A stretch of DNA of 64,000 nucleotides from Metopolophium dirhodum. Its lineage: Eukaryota; Arthropoda; Insecta; Hemiptera; Aphididae. The translations under genes were made by a program, and so were the position numbers. Location: positions 25,048,001 through 25,112,000 of the forward strand of contig NC_083566.1 of the NCBI RefSeq assembly GCF_019925205.1, in the 5' to 3' direction. The notes below the pieces were generated by a model. The model did not search any database, had not been told where the DNA came from, and worked only from the letters and a program-made list of their open reading frames with translations. Of the stretch, positions 1 through 13,760 are shown in pieces; position 1 is the stretch's first letter, and the number at the start of each line of letters is the position of its first letter.

Positions 1-3000
1 CATTTTTTCAAGAATTTAATTTTGATGGTGAAGTCACGTGTTCGCTATATTATGTACATGCATAATATTATATTATATTCATTATATTCCTCAGAGACTC
101 GTTTTATGACTATTACACAAACATTAATTAGGTCTTGTAGTGGTTTTTTGTTGTATTACTAGTGATAGTGGATCGTTGGCTTAGGCGGCGTAAAACATAA
201 TAAATTAATACCTACCTAATGATACATTTATATAATATTGCAATAACTCGTATTTCATTTCCAATCTTGTGGTTTGCCTTATTTTATTTACATTGTTCAT
301 AAAATAAAAGGTACATACATATTCTACAATATTATACTTACTATACTACAGTATGTTATTGAATCATATAATTTAGTAATTATTGTAATAATAATTTAGT
401 TGTAACTTTAAAATCCTTGTCCCATCAGTTATTTTACACAAAAAATCAGTGACAGTCTTAGTAAAAAAATTAAAAATATTGTTCTATATATATTATATTT
501 ATCATATTCTCATTCCGAATTGTATAATGGCTAAACCAGAACCACAATCCTATTACTTATGCGATTACATGTTATGATAAACCTTTTTGCCTAAGGTTTA
601 CGAAAAAAAAATACAATCTAAATAAAACATATAATTTTCTTAAATAATCTAAGTAGGTAACTATAGTAGGAACAATCGCGTTGAAATAATAATAATCGAA
701 ATTTTACTATATCTATTTGTACAGATACATAAATACAAAATATGTTATATTAAATTATACATTTATATAATATAATACACACTATACACTTTAATAATAA
801 ATAACCATTACAAATCCACCTGATTCTTTTATTTATTATATTTGGTAAACATTATTTGGATCGAGTTAACAGTGCATTATAATAATACATTTATATATAT
901 ATATTTAATTTAACCCTTGATTCAGTGACCATGGAGAAATTTGACTGCTTTTAACAGGTCCATTGTTCAACGTGTATATACGTATACTATATATAGGTAC
1001 AGTTTGTACCGGGGTACACATAAAAAGGATATTACCGTCGGTTGTTTCCGGTAATTATTATGGACAAAAAAAAAAAAAATAAAAATAAAAGAGTAATTCG
1101 GACTTAGTTTGGATAAATTACGTATTCACGGAAATTAGGGACTGGAATTTATTCAGACGCAGATTATGGAACGGACACCCTGCGACGGAGAGGCAATGCA
1201 TTTTGAATAATTAACAATGCTAATAACAGGTGGCTGTTTCGATTAATGAAAAAAAAGAACACAAAAACGATATAGGTACCGCATACTGCAGTATCTCTGT
1301 TCATTACTATATTATGATGTTATATTTTGTTATATTACATTAGTCACATACGGCCTAATCTGATATTCGATCGTTAGTTCTCAAATGAATTCCACTGGCA
1401 GTGTGACGTTGGCGTTCCGCGTAAAATTAATTATTAAAAATAATTTATTAACACATCGTAACACGCATAGGTAACCAACAACTTATTACCTATGCACCAT
1501 TCAAATATATCACACGGTCGTTTTAGCTGAATCGAATATTTTTTCTCACAGATATCCCAGTTATATATACTTTTGCTTCGCTATACATACCATAACGTGT
1601 GCACAAAGTCGTGTATCGATACAATGTTCAACATTTTTATCGCAGTCGACGTGTAACATTTTTAAATCTGTAAGACAATAATGAATGTATTTATCAACAA
1701 ATAATTAAACAATTAATGTGTTTGTGTAATGTACATGTCATTATAATCATTGAAAATATTTTGAATAAATATTTCATTATAGGAAAGCGTATAATTTAAC
1801 GAACAGTCTATAACCTACATACCGTTTGTTACATGACGAAATCGGTAAATTTCTCTTAAGTATCTATTAAATGTGTTTCGTCACTAATGTATTATATTAT
1901 ATGCATACTTATACATATTATTAAAATCGGTAATCTAATTAAAAATTGATGGATTTGGGCACCAAATAGATTATTGGCTTTTAAAACCATATTCGAGGTG
2001 GTTATATAATATCAAGAACCTCCAAAAGATACAATAAGTAGCTGATTAACATGAAAATCCATCTAATACTCTTGTTGTACTTTTAATTTCTATTTTTTTC
2101 TGGTATTAATGATTGATTGCAAATTCTATGTAAAAACTCAAATTTTACTCACTACAGTGGCCCAGTCAACTCTTGAATCCCACCTGCTTAGTTTTTATGA
2201 TTTTCGTTAAAAAAAAATAATCTTTTTTGTGTTTATGTGTCTTTGGTGAACACAAATGTAGATTACTTCTACCGAGGGTAAAAACGAAGAAATAAAATGT
2301 TAAATTTAATAAAAAAAAAAATTATCATCTCTTCAAATTAAATTCTCGAAAATAGCTCCTGGGTTCATATTAAATAATCGGGATACCAATAAAGAAGATA
2401 TTTCTCTACATAATTTTTGTAATATTTTAATGTAACATTGTAAAATCATTAAGTACCTATCTATGTCGTCAGTTCATCATATAAAAAAAAATATAAATAA
2501 AAATATAAACAGTAATACATTATTGACACATTGTTTATACTTATTTAAAAATAACACATATTTCAGTAGTTTTGAGTACTTGATGGACTTACGGGTCCAA
2601 AGGGTTATTGAATTATTATGAATATTATGATCAATATGTGTCTATAATGCTTAAACAGTGCCATATTATGTACTGTACCGTGAAAGAAGCAGGTGTCAAG
2701 ATAAAATAAAAAAAAAATTTTAAATATATTATTTTTCGAATCTACGTGCTTTCTTTTTCAATAATATGTTTTTTTCCGTCATACCCATAAAGTCCAAGCG
2801 AGCGCAAACAGTAATAATCTACGTCCAAATACCAAACCGTTATATATTTTTTGCGCTTTTTAAAAAACCCATAACGTTATTATTGAGTGTACGATAAAAT
2901 GTACAGTTGGTGTTGTGTAATGTTATTATTATAGCCTACTATAACCTACGCATAATATATTCTCATTTCTCGGTCCTAAGTGGTTAGATAGGCGTACATA

Positions 3001-5150
3001 CAGTCTCTGTGCGCATGTATTAAAACCGTATCGGTCCATTCTTTTTATGTGATGGTGCGAAGCTAACAATATAACGCGTATTATATGTATGAATATTATT
3101 ATATGCTGTTGTGTACGTCATATACATTATAATATTTAACAGATTATATTACAATATATGACTTTCTTCACACCGATAAAAAACGAAAACGATACAGTAA
3201 ACTATTGTTATTATTGAACGATCTACCGATTTTGTGTGGTAATTTTGTCATATGGGTAGTATTATTGTAGTTTTGCGATACGGTACCTAATGCAATGATG
3301 ACAGTGTTTAGGATGCAAACTGCTGAACAATTTTTACGCTGTACACGAATGTGCCTAAATATGTATTTAAACATTTTCATTTCGTTTCATTTTGTTTAAT
3401 TTCGTTAGTTTAGAAGTGTTTAATGGTAAATTTTTTTATTTTATTTATCTAACTATAGAGTGCTGACCGACAGACTTCTCGGTACAGACTGGAGATTATT
3501 TTTATGATAATCATACGTTCTATACAACACGAAATGCGTACATATAATATGTATTACCTCTAGGTTATTATAAATTACTGTTCATTATTGTATCCAATTT
3601 AAATAAATATGTTTATTCTACAAAACTATATAATTATATAACGTACCTTTTAGCTTTGAGTTATGACTTATCGATGTAACGTTGCGGTCGTAATTGGGTT
3701 AATGGAGTATATTATTATTACATCATAACCAACCTATCAATATTTGCGGGGCCAATGCTCAATTCACTGGTAATTAGGTAACCTGGTAAATATTACCTTT
3801 ACCCTCCCTAAACATTCAAATACACGAGTTATCTCATGTTCATACATTGTTTAGTGGTGGTAAAATAATCCTACAATAATTGTGCCTTCATTGGCCTTCA
3901 ATTATAATATTCTAAATTATTCATACAGGCAGTGAAGAGAGGGCAAATAAAGGTACAAACTACAAATCCCCTGTTATTCTGCGGTTTCTCATAACTATAT
4001 TTATATTATAATATTAATATTGTAATTGTATATTGTATGCAAAAACCGATCAGCCGAAAATAATAGTTATTATGACATACATAGTTCCTGCGTTAGACAA
4101 TTGTTTGATAATAACAATTATAACGAGTAAACAAACAATAAACTGCACACGATATATATAAATTATATTTCAAGAAATATTTTAAATATTCGGGTATATA
4201 TTTCAAACATAAAATAAATACGACTTGACTCGTTGAATATTTTACACGCAAAGACAGTTAAAAATAATGCTTATAAAGGTCATATTATGTTCATTACATG
4301 TATTTAATTAACAATTTAAAATAAATATAGCATAACATAATAAAATGTATAACATAATAGCAATATGGCAATGTATAATGTATAATATTGTATATTTTAA
4401 TATAAATATATACCGCTATTGTGGAAAAGTATAAATAGTTATTTTTCTGTACTTATATTACCATAGAATTAAAAATAATAATAACGTAACGATAATTAAG
4501 TTTTAAAATTATTTTGTTATAATATATTCTTTAAAATTGTATACGCGTATTCAGAAGCTACTTATTTATTATTAACAATATTATTTATGACGTTGTAGAA
4601 ACAACTATACTAAGAACATTTTAATTTAAGAAAATTACCATAAAAATCATGATAAATAGATAAACTTAAACTAACCCAACTTATAAGGTATAGGTATAGG
4701 CTACACAATCTGTAAATATTTTTTTACGATAAGAGTGTTTGAATATGATAACATAATACGCAAATGACTTGAAATGCAAAGTGATAAAGATGCCACCTAA
4801 TGGTAACATTTTATGAACTGGAGTATTTTTCATTTTTATTTTATTATTTCTTGTGAATTGGTAGGATCTTTACACCATCGTAACATTACACCATCTGCGT
4901 TTAAGTCTCCTGTTTGGGTGTCAGAATTTATCTGGGCAATTAATGGATTGTGATAGGATAGAAGACGTAAGCAAAACCTTTTGTAGAAGGTAGTGGCTGT
5001 TTCAGTTATTTTACTGAATTAACGTCTTGGAGGCTCAAGTACAGTAATATAATAAATCAACATAAGTATACATACGGGTAAGAAAGATACATAAAATAAT
5101 AGAAATAAGTAAGGCACAATAATATTAAAATATTTAAAAACTTAAACTTA
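1..5150. other. AT-rich intergenic DNA, no gene seen
   Basis: Five kilobases of AT-rich sequence with many runs of A, T and TATA. The only open frames are short, and none has splice-compatible neighbours or recognisable protein motifs. No tandem array or terminal inverted repeat was found by eye. Confidence 0.6.
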
Positions 5151-5264
5151 AATTAACAATCAAAAATTAGAGTAGTGATGCTTAAGATCTGGTGGACTAT
5201 TAAAGAAAAAATCAAATTTAGATAAGTTGTCACTTGTCACTGGCAAAGTTCCGCTCAGAATCTT

Positions 5265-5507
5265 AAACTACTTTAGTTATTTTGTTGTAATTTATAATAT
5301 TAATTCAACTTACAGGATATAATAAATAATAACAATATAAAATATCTAGACTGACAAATCGTATCCACTCAGAATCGTTTTTCGTATACAATGTCACAAT
5401 GATATAATATCATTGAATTCAAATTTAATACAATCCATTATACAGTGACTCACTTGTAACCTACTGTGCAGCAGAGCGACATCCACTTACCCGCTTTTTT
5501 AACGTAT
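5265..5507 (-). repeat. Interspersed repeat family A, short copy
   Basis: The right part matches the conserved end of family A: TCAGAATCGTTTTTCGTA, then the palindrome core, then GCAGAGCGACATCCACTT near 5470-5492. The left part (TTTAGTTATTTTGTTGTAAT) is shared only with the copy at 32.1-32.5 kb, so the two form a short subfamily that lacks the long internal modules. Confidence 0.75.
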
Positions 5508-5941
5508 GAATAAAGAAAATATTAATAATATTAATTATGGTCAATTTTAAAACAGTTAAACAATCAATACTTAACAAAATTAAACATTTATTACTCGGTA
5601 AATTTCACACACAGACTCGTAGTGCAACGTGTGGCAAAACTTCTCAGACTAGTGACATAGTTGATGATTTCTTGCAACCAATAAATAACCACTATTAATT
5701 ATTAATCAGACGAAATTTCAGCACACGCGATCATCGATCGTCGACTGTAGAAAACAAAAATCAAATAAAAACAACCCGACATAATAATATGTCGTGTATA
5801 CAAATTTAAAACACGTTACGCTTGCAGGCGGCATTGGCGGGTCCAAACCGTTTTCGTGTATACCAAAACACGATTATGTCTTGTTTTTTTTTTTTTTTAT
5901 ATAGGTTAGATCGTCATTAATTATCGGCGCTAGATTTAAGA

Positions 5942-5994
5942 ACGTCCTCCGGCGGAGGCGTGAGCTTCGGCTCAAACGCAGGCCGCTTTCGGCC
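5942..5994. other. GC-rich cluster of three adjacent hairpins
   Basis: A GC-rich island of about 60 bases in AT-rich flanks contains three consecutive inverted repeats. The first is CCTCCG/CGGAGG at 5946-5958, extended by ACG/CGT at 5942-5944 and 5959-5961. The second is TGAGC-TTCG-GCTCA at 5961-5974, a stem closed by a stable UUCG-type tetraloop. The third is GGCCG-CTTT-CGGCC at 5981-5994. This looks like a folded RNA segment or a fragment of one. I do not recognise the family, and a degraded rRNA or spacer piece is possible. Confidence 0.4.
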
Positions 5995-6009
5995 CCGGGA
6001 CCATTGTAG

Positions 6010-7800
6010 AATCGCATTTCGTTACAATTTTAATATTATTGTAGATCATTCGTGTAAATTATGGTTTTATTTTTTAAATTAATTTATTTGCTTACATATT
6101 ATTTGGTATTATAATGGTATATATAGTATTGTCAGATAAACGCCACCGACGAACAGGTAGGGACGACGATATTTGTAAACTGTGCAGTGCACCGCGGTGC
6201 AGTATCTATATAGGTACACAACTACCAGTTTAATTATTGTGAGCATAATATAAAATATTGCATTTTAATTTATTATAGGCATTAGGCATGTATACGTATA
6301 TTCCGTGTGTTATTTCATTCGGGTGAAAACATGTTATTTAAATTTAGTGATTTATGTGATGTGGTATACGTTTGTTCGTGTTTGTGTTTTTGTGTGAGTG
6401 TGTGTGTGATGGGGATGCTGACACGGTCTGTCAATTTTCGACCGGATATTGTACTTTGGACATTAGTATAGGATTTCCGGAGCATGCGCGCAAACCCTTC
6501 GATGGTACTTACCTAGTATTTTTTTATTTTTTTTTATTCATTTTTATTATTATTATTATTATAATGCAACAAGTTGTGTATTATAATGGTCGACGTGCGT
6601 AGTGGGTAGAGTATATTGCAGCGTGTATAGTGTATAATATATAGTGTAATACGTTAATAATAATTTCGAGCAATGACTAACTAACGGCAACGTGGTCGAA
6701 TCTGATGTGGGTAGATGACTGTGTTATTATCAATGGCACGGTGGTTCGTTTAATTCTTTCAAAGCGACACACACACACAATACAGACTTCGAATTCACGC
6801 ACTGTGACAGCTCGAGTGTAGTAGTAGGTAGTTGATTGTACAGTAAAATAGTACTACGCACTGATTTTTCCCGAAAAAAAAAACCTAGACAGAGTGTTAA
6901 AACCCTTGGTAAATAGCTGTGTCCTTGGAACGTATAACACAAATACATTTAAAATATATAATAACACATTTGTCACACGAATATATATTACGTTGTTATA
7001 CTGCTATTAGTATTGTTGTGTATATGTATTTTACTAAAATTATTTATATGGAAACTAATGGGTAATAGCTTTTATTTAATTTTGAAATATGGCATATAAT
7101 TCAAGTTATTTTAAAACCCAAGGTTAGCAACAGTTAGGAACATATAAAATAATATAATGTGTACACAAAATATATTAAGTTTGAATAAATAGTATAGATT
7201 TAAAACACTTTTTAATTAATTATTAGAAACCTCGTACCAATGTAATATTAATATTATACGCGAATTTGATTTTATATTTTGTATGTACCTATATAAACTT
7301 ACGGCATCTAACTACGGGGAGCAGCTAATAATCAATAAAATATTAAAAAATACATACGTTCCATAATCCTCAAGACTACAGATAATCGTATGGTTACGAA
7401 AAAATTCTAAAATTCCCATCTTCAATTTTATTCAAACGTTTCCTCTTCCGACTGGAAAATCATTCAAATCTCTTAATCTCCCAGCAGACCTTGGACAACG
7501 GCATTGTGATAAAATATCCAAACTCTGAAGACAAAATATCCTGTATTCAAATACCCTGAGTCAAATTATTTATGGGATATTATATTCAGGGTTAAAATAT
7601 CCAATGGATAAGACAAAATATTCAAATAAAAAATAAAAATAAAAAGCGAATAACAATACCTAATATAATATAATACTAATAAAAGAATATATTACAATAA
7701 TAATTAAATATTAATAATATAATAAATGCAATGTCTACATTAAAAATTGATTCAATACCTACCGTTTTACTAATAGTAAAATAAATAAATTACTATAGTA
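6010..7800. other. Intergenic DNA, nothing recognised
   Basis: AT-rich sequence with a GT/TG-rich patch near 6380-6412. The short open frames at 6372-6602 and 6730-6948 are low in complexity and have no splice partners. Confidence 0.5.
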
Positions 7801-7820
7801 GTAGTATAAATATATCATAA

Positions 7821-8069
7821 GTGGCGAGGTGCAGCGCAGTGGCTGAAATCAATCACGTGACGTGATTGAGAGTAAGCAAGGGCTGCTGCCACTAGTTCTC
7901 GGATGGGTGACCACCCGGGTTCGTAGTGCACAAAAACCTTGCCACACATACACGTGTTCCTAACCGACCGTACCAACCATCCAAACCCTACTGTACTAAC
8001 CCTACCAACCTTGCAGGCTAATGGCCTCAGTCGCCAAAGCATTAAAACCTAATAAAAAAATAAAATAAA
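7821..8069 (+). mobile_element. SINE with 5S rRNA-derived head and poly(A) tail
   Basis: A 249-bp insertion flanked by a 9-bp direct repeat, ATATCATAA, at 7812-7820 and 8070-8078. The first part resembles the internal promoter of 5S rRNA: an A-box-like AGTAAGCAAGGGCTGC at about 7872-7887, then a C-box-like GGATGGGTGACCACCCGGG at about 7902-7920. The end is A-rich (AATAAAAAAATAAAATAAAA), as expected for a LINE-mobilised SINE. In established classification a 5S-derived head defines SINE3-type elements. An open frame covers the complementary strand but is a by-product. The body between the C box and the tail is unrecognised. Confidence 0.75.
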
Positions 8070-8079
8070 ATATCATAAA

Positions 8080-10540
8080 TATATATTCTGACCGTCTTCT
8101 TTTATAATCGTGTTTCGTATTCAATGATTTATCATTAAATTCTAATTTAATACATACATTACAGTGACTTACTCAATGACGAGGTTAACTTGACACCTAT
8201 AATATATTATATTGTTCATCAGAACGATTACCGCTACTTCCCCCTTATTTTATTATTACTATTTTTTTTAGGATACTGATACATAGATACTATTATACTA
8301 ATTATATAATTTATGGTTTTTTTTATATTTTATAATAATCTATACTTGGTATTTCATGTATACTATTTTCTTTATTTATTAATTATCGTATTATTTAAAA
8401 TAAATGTGTTATAGACATAAAACGTATATAATCGTTAAAAATGTTTTGTTTATTTTATAAAAGTATTTTAGATGTAATTATACCAAAATAATTTATAGAC
8501 AATTTATAAACAAAAAATCTTCTTGAGAATATTTTCCGAGACCATATTATTAGGTAGTAGGTATCGTAATATTGTACATCTCACGTCCTATACATTTGTT
8601 ATAGTGCGCTGTACCTACTACACAAAGTGTACAGTTGAAATATCCCAAACATTGATTATAACTTCACCCCTCCACACACTATAATAAGCTTGACTATAAA
8701 AATAGTAGGTTTACCGTATAGGGGTTGCTCTCACCACAGTATTTTATTGTCTAATACGTACCTAATAGAGCAACTCAACTTGTAAAACTAGGTACATAGT
8801 TATTTATTTTACATTTTTGTTTTTACCGTTGACTATAAATAATCAATACCATTACAGAATGTTACGTAATTATATGAGTAGGTATATATTTTATTACGTT
8901 CAACCGATAAAAATCATATTTTTTACGTAATATTAGATTATTTGCATAGATATAAGTACTTCATAATTCGATAATCATAATATGCGGTAACTATACAGGG
9001 TGATTTTTTTTTATCGTGAACCAGTTAATATCTCGGGAAGTATTAAGAATTTTAAAATAATTTTTTTTTTAAACTTTCTAGGATTTACTATTTTACACTG
9101 TGTTACAATTTTGATAATTTTAAAAGACTATCAACATTCGATTTTCAAATGGCAATACCTATTTTCGATAACGAAAATCTATAAACATACTGAAAAAAAT
9201 AATTTTAATGTTTACAGAATTTAATTTGAGTAATCCGTTCATACAGAAAATAGTTATTATAACTAGAGTCCATCTCACCGAACGATAATAGTGCATGTCT
9301 TTGAACGTTTTGATAAATATTATGTATTTAAATCACAAATGATGGCAGTGATGAGATTATTTCTGATGAATGTTGCAAAAAGACTTGCAGGGTTAATCAT
9401 AAATGCATAAACTTTGTTTTGCGTGTGTAATTTAGGTATATGATGAATTAATGAAAACTAGAACCGTAGCAAAAAAATGTTGTTGAATAATATGTCTATG
9501 CTCGCAAAAGTTTAATTAATTTGTTTATTTTTATATTATTATTATTATATTACATTAATTACGTAGATTAAAAGGTACATACGTCAATTTAAAATATTTA
9601 ATTACAAAAAATATAAACATTCAAATTGGTTCTAACGTGAATAACGGTGGTCAATTACCAACTACAACTGGAAAAATCTACTAAGGAGAAACAATAGTAC
9701 CTAACCAACGACAACAGCCAAAATTTCAATAATAATTATATTACAGTATAGTACAGTGTCTGTTTAGAACCTGCAATTAAATTGTAATTATTAATAATTT
9801 TTATAAAATGTAGGTGTCTGAAGACTGAAGATTCGTTGCTTTTGGTATCTTATAAAATATTGAAAAATGCACCTTTCATATTTTTAATCCATTATACTAG
9901 GATAGGATATTCATAGCCTGGTAATAATATATGAGAATACGAATAGTTAATATATATTGTCATTTATAAAAATTAATTACAGTTAAACAAATAAATGAAT
10001 ATTTATCGATCCAAAAACGATGACCTACATTGGTATATTGGTATAAACGAAATGTGTCATTATAAAGCAGTCGATAATGCGACGTATAGAGGACGTGGAA
10101 CACTATCATTATATTTCGGGTTGATTGGAATAGCTTAATTTTGAATTCCGTTAAATGATACAATATAGTCAACATTTATTTTTAAAAACGTTTGAAATCG
10201 TATTGCCATGTGTGCTGAATTGTACTCATGTAATAAGATACCTACTATGATAATACAAAAAATAATGATTTTTAATTAAACGCTTGTAATTACATATTTT
10301 GATTTTATAAATTCAAAATTTAATAATCAGTTATCATAGAGACTTGAAACTTTTAACCATTTACAATCTTATTGTTTACAATGCATAGTAACATTTTCAA
10401 AATATTTAGAATATTTTAATGTTATTTATACTAGGAACTTATACCATCATAATCTCACTTTATCCACCTATCTACACGTCGGTATTATATTATTATCTTA
10501 GTTAGTATAACTATATTATACTTTATACTAATTTATAATA
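8080..10540. other. Intergenic DNA with degenerate repeat traces
   Basis: AT-rich. Positions about 8105-8180 resemble a decayed end of repeat family A (CGTATTCAATGATTTATCATT then ACAGTGACTTACT). ACAGGGTGATTTTTTTTATC at 8995 looks like a transposon terminus, but no partner end was found. No coding exon was recognised. Confidence 0.4.
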
Positions 10541-10542
10541 GA

Positions 10543-11244
10543 GGAACTCAGGGTAAGTTGACGTGTTGATTCCTAAGATCGTGTCTTAATTCTTAGTCCA
10601 TGGCCCAATGGCCGATATTCAATAGTTTTATAAAACTAACATAATGAAGTTTGAAACATTTAATTTCTCAAATTTCAAATTATTTTGATAAGTGATAACA
10701 AATCTATTTAGAAAACACAAAATCGAGATTTGCCAATGTAATATTTTAAACTGTACCATAACGATTAACAGAAAGCAGTAGGTAAAATCAAATATTTTAA
10801 CGGATAAATTGAATAACATATATTTCTTAGGTATCATTTGATATGATGTATATTTGATTTACATTACCCCAATATTTATTTTTTTGTTAATTATACAATT
10901 TATTTTTAAAAGCTATTAAAATGTATTAAAAGTTAATACAATATTTGGATTAATTATGCATATTTAAATTTATAGATAAATATATATAAATTAAATTTTA
11001 TATATCTAGGCGTATTATTATTATGAAACTTCCCCAACATAAATGTCAACTTACCCAATGGTTGGGCAAGTTGACGCATTTTATGTTTGAAGTTCTTAAA
11101 AAAGACTTAAAATTAAACTTCTTTATTAATTCTATATAACCATTTTATGTTTTTGAAGATATTTTTAGCATAATTGCGCTACTATTCATAAAAAGTATTT
11201 AAACAATAATTAACCTTAAGTGCGCCAACTTATCCCTGACTTCC
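10543..11244. mobile_element. MITE with GGAAnTCAGGG(A)TAAGTTG termini
   Basis: The left end GGAACTCAGGGTAAGTTGAC at 10543 is mirrored by CCAACTTATCCCTGACTTCC at about 11225-11244, allowing one mismatch and one extra base. The interior is AT-rich with no intact transposase. A second inverted pair of the same word sits at 11045-11075, so the terminal motif occurs four times, twice in each orientation. The target duplication is unclear, so the superfamily is not assigned. Confidence 0.6.
11045..11075. repeat. 14-bp hairpin within the MITE
   Basis: GTCAACTTACCCAA at 11045-11058 faces TTGGGCAAGTTGAC at 11062-11075 with one mismatch and a 3-nt loop. It repeats the terminal word of the surrounding MITE. 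Fused ends of two tandem or nested copies would look like this. Confidence 0.7.
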
Positions 11245-11565
11245 GTGGATGATTATGTTAAAAATGTATTCAATTTTATCAGACCGTATTAGTAATAGAA
11301 TAATTATTTAAATAATATAATAAATATATAAATATGAATAGAGGTTTATTATAAAATTTCCATATACCTAAGTAGATACTTGAATTAGAGTAGGTATTAG
11401 ACAATATAAGTCTCATAATCGTTTTTAATGTTTTTAATGTTGTTTTTAACTATAGTGTGCAATGATTTATTATTGAGCTCAAATGTAATTCATCACTCAC
11501 AATGACACAAGGTGACACTCAAAACCTATGATACAGCAGACATAGTTCCCTATAACGAGTCACAC

Positions 11566-11612
11566 CCAAAAGTAGTTGAACAATCACAATTTTTTAAGGG
11601 TCCTGCTCGTGT
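11566..11612 (+). repeat. Fragment of the Helitron-like family
   Basis: ACACCCAAAAGTAGTTGAAC followed by an AATTTTTTAAG run closely matches positions 48330-48375 of the better preserved Helitron-like element. The CTAG end is not present here, so this is a broken remnant. Confidence 0.45.
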
Positions 11613-12481
11613 GTCTTTAATAAGGCGCAATATTTAGGCAATATGCAATTTCGTTGCCGCCACCCATGGCATTTGTGTTAGTCGTCAATGATGATTAGTG
11701 TGAGTGTGATTGTATCATAGAGTAATATTTGTACTAACGCAAAAATATGATAAATATAAAAACGACTCCTGTCGATAGTTACCTATATTAAAATCAGATG
11801 TTAAAATTGTAAAATTACGCTATTACCTTCCTCCAAGTGTTCGGAGGGCTCTCGAAATCGTGTATTCGAGAAATTAGATCAAATACACCGTACAATATAA
11901 TTTTATGTAAAAAGCACATATAATGTAATAACTGCAATCAATATAAAATATTATATTACATGCCTTACCTGATTCGCAGTTGTTTGTGGATTATGTTGTA
12001 GGAGTTTTAGTTGACACAAAGTAATACTTCAAAATACACAAATCAAAACAATGAACACACTAATTATTATGGCTAATCATAATTCATAAGAAGTCCAGTT
12101 GTCGCTCGTTGAAATCGGTATTGAGATTTGAGAGGTTGTGACACAGGTGGCTGGTGCTCATGCACTGGTTTAAGGAACGGATATGCCGACCAGAGAGTGG
12201 TAGGCGGTTTTATCAAAGGTTTTTGTACTTCCCTGAACTAGATTTCTCTTCGGTGGCAAAAACCTTTTTGTCGGCGATAATGGTTTTATCGGGGATGGCC
12301 GATTTCTACGAACGACAGTATGGCCATTATTTATTATTCTGTAAAATTTTAGTTTATTTATTATAATGGTGTGTGAGCATATCATTACATCCACTCTGCA
12401 CTTTTTGTGTTGTGCCCTCACAACACCGCTCGTGGGTATGAGAGTGAGAGCAATACAAATATTTAAATAGAAGAGAGAGAG

Positions 12482-13025
12482 AAAAAAGGTGGATAAGTGG
12501 ATGTCGCTCTGCTGTACAGTAGGGTACAAGTGGGTCACTGTAATGATTGGTGTTAAATTTTAATTCAATGATATAATATCATTGTATAAGAAAAACGATT
12601 CTGAGCGAAAACGGTCAGTCAGCCTATGATATTAAGTATATTTGATGATATTATTGTGAATAAAGTAATTTATATATAACCTATTTACGTGGAGCCTTGT
12701 TTTAAATTTTCAATCTTTAGCCATAAAAGTTAAACATTTTATACATTTTTAACTACAAAATAATTAATAAATTATAAATTTGATAAATGTTGTCGAAATT
12801 TGAACTTTAAATGCTTATAAAAAAAAATTGTGTTTATGTATTATTAATATTTTTCAACTGCTATTAGAACGATATATCAAGAGCCTTATAATAAATTTTC
12901 ACGCTTTTTTACCCAACAAAAAAATTTTTATTGATATTTATAGAAAAAAAAAACTAAAAAAATTGAAAACTCACAATGTCCGTAAACCGCTCAAAAAGAG
13001 TCAAAAGAGTTTTTACATATTTTGT
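12482..13025 (+). repeat. Repeat family A, truncated copy
   Basis: Starts AAAAAAGGTGGATAAGTGG, followed by GTCGCTCTGCTGTACAGTAG, the palindrome CAATGATATAATATCATTG and CGATTCTGAGCGAAAACGG. It continues through the first internal module, up to the counterpart of the 'tcaaaaagagtc' segment, and stops before the second module. The 122-residue minus-strand frame at 12170-12538 runs across this repeat boundary and is not a gene. Confidence 0.8.
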
Positions 13026-13760
13026 TTCTTATTCTATATTTTATTTCTAAATACTAATTTTCTTTTACTTAGTTTTATTCAATTACATTTTTGATATGCT
13101 TATCTAATTATACATTTTTCATAGTTAATTATTTTCCAATGCACCTAGTTCATAGACATTTCTTTCTCTGCAAGCTTAAACTAAGTTAAACATTTTTTAT
13201 ATATTTTTGTATTTAGTACCTAAATAGGTTAGTTTTGACAATTTTTATTTTTAGTTTGTATTTGTTTTAACAATTTATTTTTTTAATTTACGTTTTGTTT
13301 GAACATATAGGTTATATTTACATTATATTTTTTTAAATGTTCTTAATAATATTATTATGCTAACTTAGATTACGTTAATTAAATTTTTTTTAAAATTTTT
13401 TTTGTTCTTTCTTTATAGTATTGCCTAGCTTTGACATTTATCTTCTCACTTATATGCCAACTTCAATATGTTGGTTGTTTAACATTTTTATTTTGACAGT
13501 TATTTTCTTACTATTATGCTAACTTAAAAGTTAAATGAAGTTCATTATTTTCTATTTTTTTTAACTTTTATTTTCATGCAGATGTTGACTTAGATTGGGT
13601 TAATTTTTTACACATTCTTTGTATTCACTTGCTTTAACATTTTTTTTTTTTTTTATGTCACATATTACTTTATGGATTGTATGCGGGTACCGACTACCGG
13701 GCTATCTACGCACGCACTGCATGTGCGCAAATGTCAACGGCACCGCCGACCAAAAATAAA

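Noticed and set aside
7815..8042. A 75-codon minus-strand open frame.
   Set aside because: It is the complement of the 5S-derived SINE.
12185..12275. Inverted repeat AAAGGTTTTTG/CAAAAACCTTT with outer GCCGAC/GTCGGC.
   Set aside because: Possibly a MITE remnant, but the ends and duplication could not be defined, and a single hairpin of this size is weak evidence.
12170..12538. A 122-codon minus-strand open frame.
   Set aside because: It runs across the boundary of a repeat family A copy and contains its conserved terminal blocks; there is no protein similarity.
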